From Vitrella brassicaformis (Eukaryota; Sar; Vitrellaceae): 64,000 nt of DNA. Made by a program: the position numbers and the translations under genes. The DNA lies in the NCBI GenBank assembly GCA_001179505.1, contig CDMY01000802.1, positions 133,662 through 197,661 of the forward strand. The letters are read 5' to 3'. The notes below the pieces were generated by a model. The model was not told where the DNA came from. It did not search any database and was given only the letters and a program-made list of their open reading frames with translations. Numbering within the stretch: position 1 is the stretch's first letter; each line of letters opens with the position of its first letter. Below are positions 11,220 through 23,900 of the stretch, in pieces.

Positions 11220-13923
11220 ATGGCGGGACTGAGGCCGGCGGTTGCTGCGTTGTTTCTTCTCCTGGTTGCGGCTGCGTCATTACGGTGTGGCGCAGAGGGT
11301 CCCGATGATGAGAAGGGGGAGGCGAGGCCAAAGAGCCCGCTCGGTGACATCGTGGATCTCCTCTTCCCACCGCTACATGCCGCTGGACAGGCGGCGGAAA
11401 CGCTGCTGGAAACGGCGGGCAACATGCTCGGCGAAGGCTTCCTCACGCCGGAGGTGAGCGACTACATGATGGGACCATTTGACCCGCTCGAGGCCGCAGA
11501 GAGTCTGCAGGGCAAGCTGCAGGCGCTCACAAGGCTCGGACTTGGTCCGTACAGACTGACACAAGGGCAGACAGACAGACAGACACGCAGGCAGGCAGGC
11601 AGACAAACGGTGCATGGGTGTTGGTCATTTGTTTGTTTGTTTGTGTGTTGTGTTGTGTCGTTCAGCTGAGTTCACCGACAGGGTGCCCCGTGCCTTCTGG
11701 GAGGATGTGTTCAGTATGCCCAGTGTGATGCTCGCCAATACCCTCGACGTCGAGATTTTTCAGTACTTCAAGGAAATCCCCACCCTCATGTGCCTCGCGC
11801 TGGTGGCGCCGCACATTCTCAGATACGAGCCACCAGTTCAGAACGCCCACGTCCTGATGCAGAATGTGGCCATCTTCCACGCCGTGGCGGCCTTCACTGA
11901 CGATTGGCACGTCTTCTTTGGCCCGGACCGCCGCGCGCCCAAGTACATGAGGACCCACCACAACCGCCAGGAGGCTGGCGTCCATGCGTGTTACGAATTC
12001 TACAAGATCCTCATACCTCGAGCAGGTAAGCAAAAAACGAACACCACATCGATCGGTTGAGCGATTGAGTGAACGGCATGTGAATACAGCTGAGGCTTTC
12101 GCGCAAGTGATGCCGCTGCTGGGCTACAACCCGCTGAACACGGAGCCCGACGAGAACACGCCTGCAGGGATGGGTAACCTGGTGGCAAGGGAGAGTATAG
12201 AGTGGTTCAAGGATGACGGGTACAACAGAAACGGCACCATGCTGCACGAGTACAATGGCCTGCCTTATGAGGACTGGACCGGCTACAAGCCTGTAAACGA
12301 CCCACACGAGCTCGTGTATCCCACCTACTGGCAGCCACTCATTGAGGAACAGGTACACAAACACACAGGAGCTGCCCATCGGATGGATGTATGGCACCGC
12401 TCCAATCGATGCGTCTCTGTGCATGTCTCTCCCTCCCTACACATAGGGGGTCGGCGGCTCGGGCGACCGCTATGGCTACAATGTGGTGCAGCAACACATC
12501 ACCCCTCAGGCGGGCAGAGTGCGGCCCTTCTTCCTGACGCAGCAGCAGGTCGACAGCAGGAGGTCGCCCCCGATCTTCAACTGCGTGCAGGACACGCCAC
12601 ACAAGAGGGATCCGGGCCACCAGGGGGAACCGCCAGGGGGTGATGACACAAGCTGTGTGGATGTGCTCAAGGAGAGGGCCTGGAAGGTCATCGAAGAATC
12701 ACTCGAGCTCGACGGTCGGTGGCCGGGCGGCGGATGTGATTGACTCATGGAGGGGCAGACTGGCATGACTGACGCGTGTGTGTTGTCTTGTGTGTGTGGC
12801 GGTCTGTCAGAGAAAAAGAAGGCGATCGGAGAGTATTTTGATAATAAGGTGAGAGTAAGCGAAATATGTATACAGTATACAGTATACGTGAATCGTCTGT
12901 ATATGGTCTTTGTGTCGGCCTGTCTGTCTGTCTGTCTGTTTTGCTCGCGCAGCTGCTTTCCCTCGGCACGATACTCACCCAGCTCATCAAGGTGAGCACA
13001 GCACACCAAGCAAATCATTCTACGTGTCGGTGTTGTATGTGTGTCACGTCTGTCAGCCGTTGGACATGACCTTTGAAGAGTTCACAGTCATCGACTTGGG
13101 CTACACCGGGCTGCTGCACGACGCCACCATTGTGGCCTGGAAGGAGAAGATCTTCCACGAAGCCGTCAGGCCGCAGTCCTTCATCCAGCACTTCTTTCAC
13201 GATGAAATGTACAACGTTCCCACACGTGGATGGATGGACAGACAAACATGTCTAGACGCCTGTGTGTGTTTGTGTTGTGGTTTCTGTGTGTCAGGTTCCA
13301 TGCGTATGTGCCAAAGGAGGGCGTCAAGCCGATCATGGGCAGGGACTGGAAGCCGTATTTGAGGACAATGCCACACACAGGTGCGATCGATCGGTGCCGC
13401 AAGGTGTGCAACTTTCCCCTTATGGATGTCTCTGTGTCTCCCTTGGCTCGATCGCCATCAATTCATCACTCCATCAGAGTATCCGTCCGGCTCAACGTGT
13501 TTCTGCCGCGAGACAATGGAGTTCGCAAAGATCGCATTTGACGGCTTCGACATCAACGGCAAGCTGAGGGCATATTTCCCCAAGGGGTCATCCCTCGTCG
13601 AGACAGGCATGTCGCCAACGACAGACCTGATCGTCGAGTGAGTAACCACACACACACTAACATGCAGCTAAATGACACATAAAATGGATGGATGGATGGA
13701 TGCATCTGCCTTCAGGTGGGAGTCGTTTGACCAGATAGCGGCTGTGTGTGCCAAGAGCCGCGTGTGGACTGGCGTGCACTTCGAGCCCGCCATTGACCCA
13801 CAGCTTGGCGGCAAGCTGTGTGACGGCATCGGCGCGATCGTCTTTGAGCGCATAAAGGAGCACAGCGGCAACACTCTCGACTTCAAGGACAGGCAGGGCG
13901 GGAGCAAGAAATATGCTGACTGA
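11220..13923 (+). CDS. Secreted vanadium-haloperoxidase-like (PAP2 superfamily) protein
   Basis: The gene has about eleven exons and codes for roughly 600 residues. It starts with a signal peptide (AVAALFLLLVAAASLRC). The C-terminal half has the pieces of the vanadium haloperoxidase / PAP2 active site in order: LLHDATIVAWKEKIFHEAVR with RP, then EYPSGSTCFC, then SRVWTGVHFEP and GGKLCDGIG. In known enzymes the Lys, Arg-Pro, PSGH and SRxxxGxH elements bind vanadate and supply the axial His. Here the PSGH element reads PSGS, so the usual acid-base His is Ser, while the SRxxxGxHF His is kept. EYPSGS spans an intron (about 13381-13491) whose phases fit. The N-terminal half (about 300 residues) has no domain I recognise. 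The protein is predicted to be secreted. It may be a haloperoxidase with altered activity or a phosphatase-like relative. Confidence 0.75.
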
Positions 13924-14589
13924 CTGACTGACTCTGGCCGGCACCCACACATCACAATCAATGATGTGTGTGGGTGTCTGATGTTTTGGTTCGTTTAACG
14001 TGGCGAGGTGTGGTTGAGAAATGAGAGGCGGGCCCGGGGAGACGAAACGCGGTCAGGGGGGTTGCATGGAGGGCCAGTGGCTTGTAGAAATAGGGCACAA
14101 CTGAACTCATGTACAGTGAGTGCGTGCATTTCTGCCGGCGGGTGTCTCGCTCTCTCTCTCTGTGTACGTGGGGGGTTTTGGCCGATTGCTTTCCATTTTT
14201 GGGCCCTGCTGACTTGAACAATTGATGAGTCTTAAACAAACAAACGCGCGTCCGTTGGAACTGAGACACGTTGTTATCGATTCGTATGTGTGAATCATGA
14301 TGGTATTGATAGATGCCTCTTACTAAAGCCATGTCCAGTGCCTTCTCATTTAGAGAAAGGTCTGCTGACTGATTCGCTCACTGACATTCTGACCTCATCG
14401 CCACATAGGCGAGCAGAGCCGCTTCTGTATGAGGTCGCTTGAATCGTGGCGTTGGTTTGAGGTGGCCCGAATGTGTGGCTGATGTATTTATGGCTCAGGT
14501 GCCTTTCCCACTTCAGTCAGTCATGCCTGCATGCCTGGCTGACTCAAACCGAGCGATGATTCAAAAAGTGGTATAACCATCATTCTGAC
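13924..14589. other. Convergent intergenic spacer
   Basis: This lies between the 3' ends of the haloperoxidase-like gene and TLDc-C. From about 14480 it matches sequence also found near 38150-38210 and, reversed, at 50930-51013 (atggctcaggtgcctttc, then ggctgactcaa and cgagc.atgattca). The rest shows no coding signal. Confidence 0.5.
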
Positions 14590-14871
14590 AGCCTGCTGTG
14601 GTACAGACAAACGACACAACACACCCATCACGACACGCAGAAATAAAAAGCACACACACACACCAGCACGTGTTGAAAGAATGACAGGAAAAAGGTGCAT
14701 GTGTGATGCCTACACAACGACACTACAGAAGGACACCACACACACGCATTATGTGCGACACCTCGGCGATGCGCCTCCTAGTGAGACACACACGCACACA
14801 CGAAGACCACACGAGATAGATAAAAAACACTGCAAGCGGCACATACAGCCACACACAACTCTCTCCCTCAC
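14590..14871 (-). repeat. TLDc-associated 3' flank repeat, copy 2
   Basis: This has the same ordered blocks as 5425-5690 directly downstream of the TLDc-C stop, including the near-identical stretch from cacacgagatagat through acatacagcc to the stop codon. Confidence 0.75.
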
Positions 14872-17262
14872 TCACTGCCCCACCACGTGCAGGACCTCTA
14901 TCTCATCCGCCATGAAGACCAGAGACCCACCCAACAGAGCATCGCCTGAACCATCCCTCTCTCCCGTGTAGCCCTCAGGCACACTGCTGCGGTGGGTCCA
15001 CTGATGGCAGCTGCGGATGTCGGCAGCAGGCTGGTCACTGCCATGGCCACCAAAGCCCAGACGCAGATGCCCACCGATGAACACATTTGCGCCCCCCACA
15101 CCACCCACACTCCCCTCCCTCCCCGCCACATCCACATACTGCCTCTCTCGGTCGATGTCAATCTTGGTCGGCTTGTCGAAGTGGCCGGCCAGTGAGAAAT
15201 ACCACACATCACAGACGTATCTGCGGCTCTTGGTGGGGTCGTCGGGCAGCTGCAGGCCGGCAATGATGAAGGCACCGAACAGATATGTGCCCTTGCGGAT
15301 GATGAACACCAGGCCGGACTTGTCGCCCACACAACGAAGCAAATCGCCATACGTGGAGCCGTCACGCGATGACCTGATGCACACACACACACACACACAC
15401 TTACGCCTCTGTTTTGACGTGAGAGTCAGTCCAACGCTGCCTACTTGTAGATGACACTGAGGCCCCCGCCCAGCCACTCGAACAGGGCCGGGTCATCATC
15501 ATGCGACCATGACTGCAATCGACATGCACACAACAGCGAAATCCATGACATGGCCAGTCTGCAGAGCGACGTGTACCAGCAGGGGGCGCATTTCTTTGCG
15601 GATGGCTTCGGACGACTGCATACACGAAGACTGGTGCACTCTGTCTGCGTATCTGAGCGTGTCCGCATGTGTGTGTGTGTGTGTATGTATGTCATGTGAC
15701 CTCGTCTATCTTCTTCTGTGCGGCTGCCTGGTTGGATTTGATGAGCGCCTGCTGCTCCTGTAACTGAACACACACAGGAGGGAGATAGGACCTGGGTGTG
15801 CCTTTCGCCCATGTCCATCTGACCTGGGTGGTGTGTTGCTGCAAATCGGTGTCCACGTGCGCCCGCAGCTGCACACAGTGAGACAGCAGGAGGGAGTGTA
15901 TCTCGCCTGACCCAAGCGTGTGTGTGTGGGATGTCACTTGCCTGCTCGATCGATGTGTCGGTGGCTGCCTTCAGCGCACGTATCTCTGCTGCCTGCATGA
16001 GACCATTCAAACACACACATACACACACACACACAAGTACGTATGCGCCTCAAGCATTCAGCTGCGTGGCATAAGTACCTGTGTATTGACTTTGGCGTGG
16101 AGCGCCTGTATCTGGGCTGCCTGCGGGCACTCCACACACACACACACACACACACACACATGACAGGAACGAAGGCGATGCTCATTGGATCAGACCTGTG
16201 CGCGCAATTCCCTGCGGCTGGCCGTACTCAGCTGTACAAAAATATCGGGGCGCCAGAGAAACGAAGAGTGCACGTTTTTTTCTTCGTCTGAGTGTGTGCA
16301 TGTTTGTCATGTCACCTCGTCTGTGTTCTTCTGTGCGGTTGTCTGGCTTGATTCGATGAGCGTCTGCTGCTCCTGAAGCTGAACACACACAGCAGAGAGA
16401 AAGGGCATTTGCGTTTATGTCGATCTGTGTCTTCCGGCCATGTCGATCTGACCTGAGTGGCGTGTTGCTGCAAATTGGTGTCCACGTGTGTGCGCAGCTG
16501 CACCAAGGCAAAGGACCCATGACCCGATGGTGGTGTTGAGTGCACATAATGTGGCTTGCCTGCTCGATTGACGCATTGGTGGTGTCTTTCAGCGACTGTA
16601 TCTCGCTCTGCGCCTCCTTGCGGATGACGTCACACAAGTGCACAGACAGAGCACAGACAGAGAGATGAAGAATGCACATCTTGGCGGTTTGTTCGCTTAC
16701 CTCTTGTGTGTCCTTCTTTGCCGCCGCCCTGTTGTCATCGATGGCCTGCTCGAGACGTAAAGCCTTGCCGACCAACTCAGTGTGGTTGGACACGATGAAG
16801 GCTCTCTGCTCCTGTAGCTGTCACACAGCAGGACAGCCAGCCACGTGTGCCCCATTGCATATGTTTTTCTGTCTTTCTGATTTTACCTGAGCGGACGTCT
16901 GCTGCCATATCGCCTCCTTGATGGCGGCTATCTTGTCCTCGATGGTCTGCAACAGCGCCGCCTCCTGGCGCATGGTCGCCATTGTGGACTCCGTGTTGGC
17001 TCGCAGCTGCACAGAGAAAGACAGCAAGAGCGGGTCCATCACTTAGCCACTGGATGGACCCAGAGAGTGTGTATGTGGGTGTCCCTTGCCTGCTCGGTTG
17101 CCGCATTGATGGCCGCCCGGTCGGCTGCGCTGCTCTCCTTCAGCGCCTGGATCTCTGCCGCCTGCGATCCACCATTCAAGTAGATGGCAAGTTGGACACT
17201 GTCTGTGTGTGTGCTCACACCTGTGTGTCACTTTGGGCTTGAAGTCCCTGTATCTGGGTTGC

Positions 17263-17293
<31 letters not shown>

Positions 17294-17677
17294 CCACACA
17301 TCAGTGTTACAAGTGAACGACAGTGTCAAGTCCTCCAGCCAACACACCTGTGTGGCGACTTGAGCCTTCAGCTGTCGATTCTGGACAAGGAGAGAGATGG
17401 CCACAGTGACATAGCAGACAAATCTGTGTGCCGGAGCAAATCCATCACTCACCTCCTCTGCGTTCTTCTCCGATGTCTGTTCGAGACGAGCCACTACTTC
17501 GATGGCCGCTCTGGCTGCCTCCTCAGCTTGCGCAATCTGATCTCCCGCCTCCTCGAGCGTCATGACGCGCAGTGAAGACGGTGCAAGAGCGCACATGGCG
17601 CGAATGAGAGGGGCACGGCAATCGCCTTCAGTCATGGACGATGGTGCTGGTGCCGCTTGATGCTCGGCGGTGGTCAT
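14872..17677 (-). CDS. TLDc-domain protein C, long coiled coil made of many short exons
   Basis: About 17 exons on the minus strand. ATG 17677 begins the module with SLRVMTLEEAGDQIAQAEEA. A long run of short coiled-coil exons follows, including NRQLKAQVATQ, ATQIQGLQAQSDTQ, one with ALKESSAADRAAINAATEQ, one with QEAALLQTIEDKIAAIKEA, one with LRLEQAIDDNRAAAKKD, LRTHVDTNLQQHATQ, one with QTLIESSQTTAQKNTDE, AAQIQALHAKVNTQ, LRAHVDTDLQQHTTQ and one with QALIKSNQAAAQKK. Then come the linker exon (DDDPALFEWLGGGLSVIYK) and an intact TLDc exon ending EIEVLHVVGQ at 14872. Exons of the same type recur within the gene, so the coil grew by exon duplication. Several introns after exons ending ..EQ start with GC (gcaag). 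The region 16180-17300 is almost identical, introns included, to 35590-36300 in TLDc-D. No membrane segment was seen. Confidence 0.78.
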
Positions 17678-18031
17678 TGGGATCTCTCACCCGCAGCACG
17701 GAACACACAGACAGAGAGGGGTCGTGTCTGTGTTCCTGACTCATTCCTCGTGCTTACCCTAGTGCTTTCCTGTCTGCTGGGCGCTCTGCACGCCTCGCGG
17801 TGCCTCAGATCTGCCCACCTCGAGATCTGCACATGCGAGCTCAAAGTGAAGATCGCGTTGCCACGATCACGTCATTTCTTCCATTGGGTGGCTGAATGAT
17901 GGTGTCGGAGGCCATACGGTGGCCTGTGCAGCTCATCCTTTGGATGCGACTGCATTGTAAGCCGTAAAAGCCGTCCTGGCCACTTGCCGGCGGCCAGCAA
18001 AGAGCAGCAGCGTCAGCGCGGCTCTCAAAGG
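17678..18031. promoter_or_regulatory. Head-to-head spacer TLDc-C / glycosyltransferase-like gene
   Basis: The divergent spacer contains tgcgagctcaaag at 17834-17846, which on the minus strand reads ctttgagctcgca. This is the same motif seen in most other divergent spacers of the window. Next to it is gagatctgca, similar to the gagatctgcaatgg block at 7308-7322. Confidence 0.5.
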
Positions 18032-19759
18032 ATGCCATCGGCCCTCTTCCCCGCCCTGCTATGGCTCTTTCTTCCCATTGCGTCATCACGGCACCTCGAC
18101 AACCCCACAGACCCGCTGCCCTCCTCCAACACGCCGCGGTTCATTCTGTATCGCATCTACGGCAATGATCTCCCGCCGATGCAGTCGTTCGGCCAGAACG
18201 CCGCCAACCTGGCATTCATTTTGGCGAGCGAGGCGGCTCTGCCGGACTGCGAGAAGCGGTGGCTGGTCAACAGGATCGTCATTCAGACGGAGAGGGACAA
18301 GATCATGGCTTTGTTTCGACAGCATGGGGTCAGTGAGAAGGCGGTCATTGAGCGGCGGCTCGACTGGGAAGAGGCGGCTGATGACGGTGGCGAGATGGTG
18401 CTGTTGGATGTGGGCGTGGGTGAGGGGCATCGGCACCGCGGTGTGCCTTTGGAGAAGCATCTGCGGATGTTCAACCACATAGTGCAGCTAAACCAGGCGA
18501 GGAATGTCGTCCTGCAGGAAGGCAGAGAGCTCCTAGAGGTACGTACGAACACGGATGGATGGATGGATGGATGGATGATGAATGAACGACACCCAAGGCG
18601 GATTTTGTCTCTTTGTCAGCATTCGTCTGGCCGGTGGGTGTTGGTGTTTGACGGCGGGCTGTTTGTCACTCTGCCCATGTGGAATGAGATCGTCAAACTC
18701 GCTGACCTCGCACAACAGACAGAAGGTGGGCAGAGAGAACCAACACATCCGTCGATACACAGTCTCCTTTCCTCCCCCTCAATGTGTGTCTCGTGTGTCT
18801 GTCAGGCGGCGGCTATCCGTTTCTCCACATCCCAATGTATCGACTCAACGAGCCGCAGAGCCCCGACTGGCTCAACGCACAGACCGACTTTGTGTCGGTC
18901 GAGACAAGAGTCACACCCAACGATAACGTAAGCTAACGATGCCTACTTACAATCGGCGTCCATCCACATGTGTCTGTGTGTGTGTGCATTTGTGTGCGTT
19001 GGTCGGTCAGCGTGGCGTGTACAGCAGCGAGCGGTTCCTGGAGGGCTCTCTGGCCTTCCACGCCGACACACACTCACTATTCGACGTCAACAAGGGCTAC
19101 AACGACCGCAGCAAAATGGAGCTCATTCACGAGCAAGTAAACAGATAGCAAGGGAGAAAGGGGGCCGTCTGTGTGTGGACGGATGTCTCCCTCTCTCTCT
19201 TTCGAATTGGTTGCAGTCTGCATTGCAATGATGAGACGGCCTCCCTGCTGATATCTCGCGGCATGATGCGCCGCCCGGGGTACCCATGCATCACGGGCGG
19301 CGCCATCGTGCGGCTTTACAACTTCCCAACCGTCACATTCAAGAACGATGGACCCATGAGATTGTGAGCAGACCGACAAGCAGCACACACGTCTCTCTCC
19401 CGCTCTCGTGCATATGTCAGTTGTGTTAGCATTTTGTCGATGGAGCGGTTCTTGCATCATCTGCCGCCAGCGGCCAAGGAGGCCCTCGAGGCCATGGAGA
19501 GGGAGAGACATCAGACCAGAACGAGACGAGTCTCGAGAATATTCGGACTGCCACATGCGGACGTAAGCGCAAGTGCATGTCACGTGTGTACGTATCCGTG
19601 CATGAATACGGCGGCTCTCTGTGTGTTCGTGTGCAGGTGATAGATGACGACATCAGGTCAGTCGAGTGGTGCCACGCGTATGAGCAGTTCATTGTGGACC
19701 GTCTGCGGCGTCTGCCGGTCAAGCCGCCCCCATACATACCCGTCGATACGTCAGACTAG
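18032..19759 (+). CDS. Secreted or Golgi glycosyltransferase-like protein
   Basis: ATG 18032 opens a signal peptide (ALFPALLWLFLPIASS). The mature part begins with PRFILYRIYGNDLPPMQSFG, then NLAFILASEA and CEKRWLVNRIV. This block resembles proteins with an LYRIIGNDLPPRH motif that are usually annotated as glycosyltransferases or as hypothetical; the assignment is tentative. Later parts include RWVLVFDGG, RGVYSSERFLEGSLAFHADT, GYPCITGGAIVRLYNF and a final exon with VEWCHAYEQFIVDR, ending at TAG 19757-19759. Six or so introns are present. One acceptor is not obvious: after LIHEQ (19136) the strong AG at 19216 shifts the frame, while the weaker AG at 19235 keeps it. Coding-like sequence continues beyond the stop (see next entry). 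Confidence 0.65.
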
Positions 19760-20992
19760 TAGGGCATGTTTGTATGCATGCGTGTCGTATCGTGCGGCCC
19801 TTCCAGCTTTCTGATGGAGGCTGCGTGTGCTGTATTCATGATCAATTGTATGTTTGCACGTTGCGTGTACGGATGTGTGTGCAGACGCAAACAGTGCGAT
19901 TCACTGGAGAAACGGAAAAGTCGCCACGATCGACACGTCAGTGCCGATCGACCTCTGCTACCAGATCATATCAACAGACAGAGTACCGCTCTACACAATA
20001 TATATCAACAACGTGAGAAGAGACGGAAAAGTGTAGTCATCTTATGCGCCAGAGCACGTGTGACGACACACGTACACACACACACACACAGAACGGCAGA
20101 CAGATAGACAGACAGACAGAGCCTCACTCATGATCAGTGTCTCGCAACAAGGGACGAATAGATATCTGTTCAGAGATTAGCAAGTACTGGTCATGTCATG
20201 TCATGAATCAAAAGCAATCGATCAAAAGGCGTCTACGAAGCCGGCCAGCTCTACGAGCACCACCGTGCATGGCCCCCTGTGCAGGGCTGGTGGCCGATTT
20301 CGTCTTGCCCTCATTCTGCTGCTGCATGTTTCGATCTAGTTGCGGCGATCTATATCTGTATTGGGGGTCGTCTACACAGACAGAAGGAGGACGAGTGATT
20401 GGGCGGGAAAGAGGGTGGGTGGGTGAGTGGGTTGGTAATCTTTGGGGATGCTGTGTACAAGACAAGGATTGGCAGATGGCTGTCTATAGGTCGCACATTG
20501 GATGAACACATGAATACCTGCTATTGATGTGTTCATCCAGCAGACAATAATGCAATCACGTCAGATTCGATGCATATTGATGGCGTCTCACACGTATACA
20601 ATACCTCGGAAGCGTCCATGGATACCCACACACACACAGACAGTACGGACATCAAGTGCAGCGACTAAAGACATGTACACGGCCCTCTACAGCATGAGTT
20701 CCCTGCTACTTTGCACTTGCTTGATCCAGCTGGATGAATGAGAGAGACACGAAAACGACTACAAATGATGTGTTTTTCCCGCGCTAAGAGTGGTTGGCAG
20801 AATACGTCGACGGGCTTCTGGCATATGCTGTCGAAGACATGCATGACGAGCACTGAGCTGAATGCACTTTACGTGTGCACATCGGCTGGTGAGAGTCTGT
20901 TGTATGCCGTCTGTATAGGTGTCGGCCAAGACGCCCAGATTCGATGCTCTAGAAATGAAAGGATACATCAGCACGGGCAGAGAAAGGTCATG
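19760..20992 (+). other. Spacer with two coding-like blocks after the stop
   Basis: Two stretches look like exons although they lie beyond the stop of the glycosyltransferase-like gene. One is 19885-20012, preceded by gtgtgtgcag and followed by gtgagaag, coding for HWRNGKVATIDTSVPIDLCY and VPLYTIYINN. The other is about 20229-20395, coding for GVYEAGQLYEHHRAWPPVQG. They could be alternative 3' exons of that gene or remains of another gene. The rest (20400-20992) shows nothing I can support. Confidence 0.3.
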
Positions 20993-23900
20993 TCATGTGT
21001 TCATTGGTACCAGCGCCAATCGTTCCTCCATCCGGATTTGCCGCTTGCTGATGTCTTGCAGCACTGACACACGGGAGAGGAGACACATGGATGAAGGTAG
21101 CCACGAAGTGATCTTCCTCACCTGACTCATTCTTCTGAATCTGATCCTTGAGTTGATTAAGTGCTGCCATACAAACAGAAGAGTTACAGCCTGCACAGGT
21201 ACCGTGTTTGTGTCTCACCTGCGATGACGTCAGGAAAGGATAAATTGTGATGGTCTGCGGCCTCAATCCACCTGTGGATGTTCCCGTTGAATGTCTTGCG
21301 TGCTTCACGCCTTGTCCTCGTCGCACTTCTCTCATAAGAGAGCAACAGCGACGGAAGCTTTGGGAACGATGTTTGTGACCGAGGCAATGGGACACTTTGT
21401 CTCCGAGACGTCCCATCGATGGTATCATCAGATTCCTTGAACACACACGAACACACACGAACACACACACATCCCACAGAATGATGGATCACACTCTTTC
21501 GCATTCACTTGTGATGTGCAGAAGCCTCTCAGACTGTCGTAGAGTATGGACAAAGGCGCAAGGGGATAGAGGACGACAGAGAGAGCCTCTAAATAGTGTC
21601 CCCGCCGCATCGCCTGCAGAAAGTCCTCCAGCCCACGATAGATGGCGGCTGGTATGAAGGCGATGGCAAAGAGAATGGCGTCAACCGTGGAGTACACGGC
21701 TTTGCTCGACCAGAAGACCATGCGCCAGAGTGTCGACTGCTGCCGCCGTTGTTCACTCATTAGAGACGAGACGTATCGTAAGGGCACGGATATCACCACA
21801 GCTGCAAAGACAGACGCACAGTCATGCTCACATTTCGATGGATGACTCAGGATGAGATAATTTTCTCACTGACCGATGAGGTTGAACGGTGGCGCATGCC
21901 GCTCGTGCTGAGACACAGTGAGATACTCATTCAACACGCGAATGCGCAGCAACCTGAATGGGCAAAAGTATATTATTATGCATCGATTTTCATTCCCTCT
22001 GCTTCTTCTCGACTGGTATTGCGCGTTTTGTGTCGCTTCGATCGCCGAATACGTTGACGCCATGATGGCGATAAGCAGATTGAGCTATCCGAGCAACAAC
22101 ACAAGAAATGCATGTGTGACATTCCATGGATATGGTCCAGTGGCTCACAAGTATGATGGATGACAGTACGGCATAGATGAGGAGCAGCACGGTGCCCAGC
22201 GTGTCTTGGGACTCGATGGCATTGTTCAGTGCGTTGTCGAAGTCGCCAAAGCCGACATAGAAGCTGCAGAGTGAAGAGCACCATGTCATGGCCGCGCACT
22301 GTCTTCTCATGCGCTCACATACATACAAGTTGAGTGTGGCTTGGCCATAGGTGCCGAAGAACTCATGGTCTTCGTTGTAGGAGAACAGAAGAATGGCGGC
22401 GAAGACCAGCAGGATGTAGAGGTATAGCAGCAGGAACATGCTGATGTCGGACAGCATTCTCAGCACAGCACTGATTGGTCAGACATGCCGCACAGATGAT
22501 ATGCTGCTGCGAAGCATGGCTCTGTGTCGCCATGGCTGTGCTCACAGAATTTGTGGCCCCACAGTGGGATGCAGGCTAGCTGTCTGGAGGATGCGCAGGG
22601 CGAAAAGCAGGGCAATCAGAACACCTGCCTTGACTTTCATGGCATCCGACCACCCCGTGAAGTGGGTGATGATGAAGGCGATGATGGTGAGGGAACTCAC
22701 CGAGTCAATATAGTTCCTGCCCCACAGCAAAGCAAGGAGCCACCAGCACACCTGGCTTTGTGTATTTGGGGCTTACCATGAGTCCGCCCAGTACGATGTC
22801 CCAAGGCGAATGCACTGCAGACGAACAAGAAGAGAGCATGCATATAGATGCGGTGTGCCTCGTTTCTTCCTCACCTGAGAAATCTCCTGCAGAATGAATC
22901 CAATGCCAGTCATTACGGTGCTCCACAGCCACACAGACTGCCCCATACATGAAAACTTGGCGTCGTCATTTCCTTTGAGCTCCTCTATGTGAAGAAGCAC
23001 AAAGGTGACCCTGCGGCACAATGCAGCAAAAAAAGAAAAGAAATGACCAATACGCGACTTTCTGGCCACTGCAGCAGTACATCATAAGCATCGACAGCAC
23101 GCGGCTGATGAACACGTCACGCGGCGAGATGTTGGCGCTGCCGTTCTTGTATGTCTCTTGCCAATGGTCTTCACGAGATAGACACACAAGGAGTTCGCGA
23201 AATGTCTTGTATGTCTCTTGTATTCTTCTTACATGTGACAAAGGAAATGGAGTTCGCTGTCGCAGTCATTCGCAGAAGAAAATAACAGACATGGACAAGG
23301 TAGCAGATTCGGATACATGATCCGATTCACCTTGCGTGACTACTTGTAGCGGTTCTGCAGCCTCAAGCAGTGTAAGCCATTCTTTCCCCTTGCCGGCAAG
23401 ACTTTCGCGGAAGTCATTCTCTGATGTATCGGTGCAGAAGCCGGCTGCAAATGCCTGAGAGCCACACGAATGGATCGATGCAGAATCAAAGGATGCTGGT
23501 TCTCCCTGTTCACCTCCAGCCATTCCGCTAACTTCGAAAGATCATCGCTGAGGGAATCCTGCTGTCGAGACTGCATCAGCTGACGAAAGACGGAACAAGA
23601 CCGAAGACTGTCGATGCCAGGCGACTCCGATCGATCCCTCAGGAAGCCACGCATAAATGGAACCACTTCTTGAAGGACCTGAGGCTTTAACAGCTGATCG
23701 AGCTGCTCGCTACTCGTCTCCAGAAGCTCTATGACCATGTGTCCAGCCACGCCAACCATCACAGTGAGAACCTTCGCCGAGAAGAAGACTACACCGACCA
23801 TCCCAGCCGCAATCAGAGCACGATCAAAAGCCGTCTCTCCGTCCTGTCACAGATGAGCGGCAGTGATTTGAGATGTGCATGTAGTCAGTGTAGCCCACAT

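Noticed and set aside
18939-19148. Separate small gene starting near 18939
   Set aside because: The frame continues the glycosyltransferase-like protein through a normal intron and has no start context of its own.
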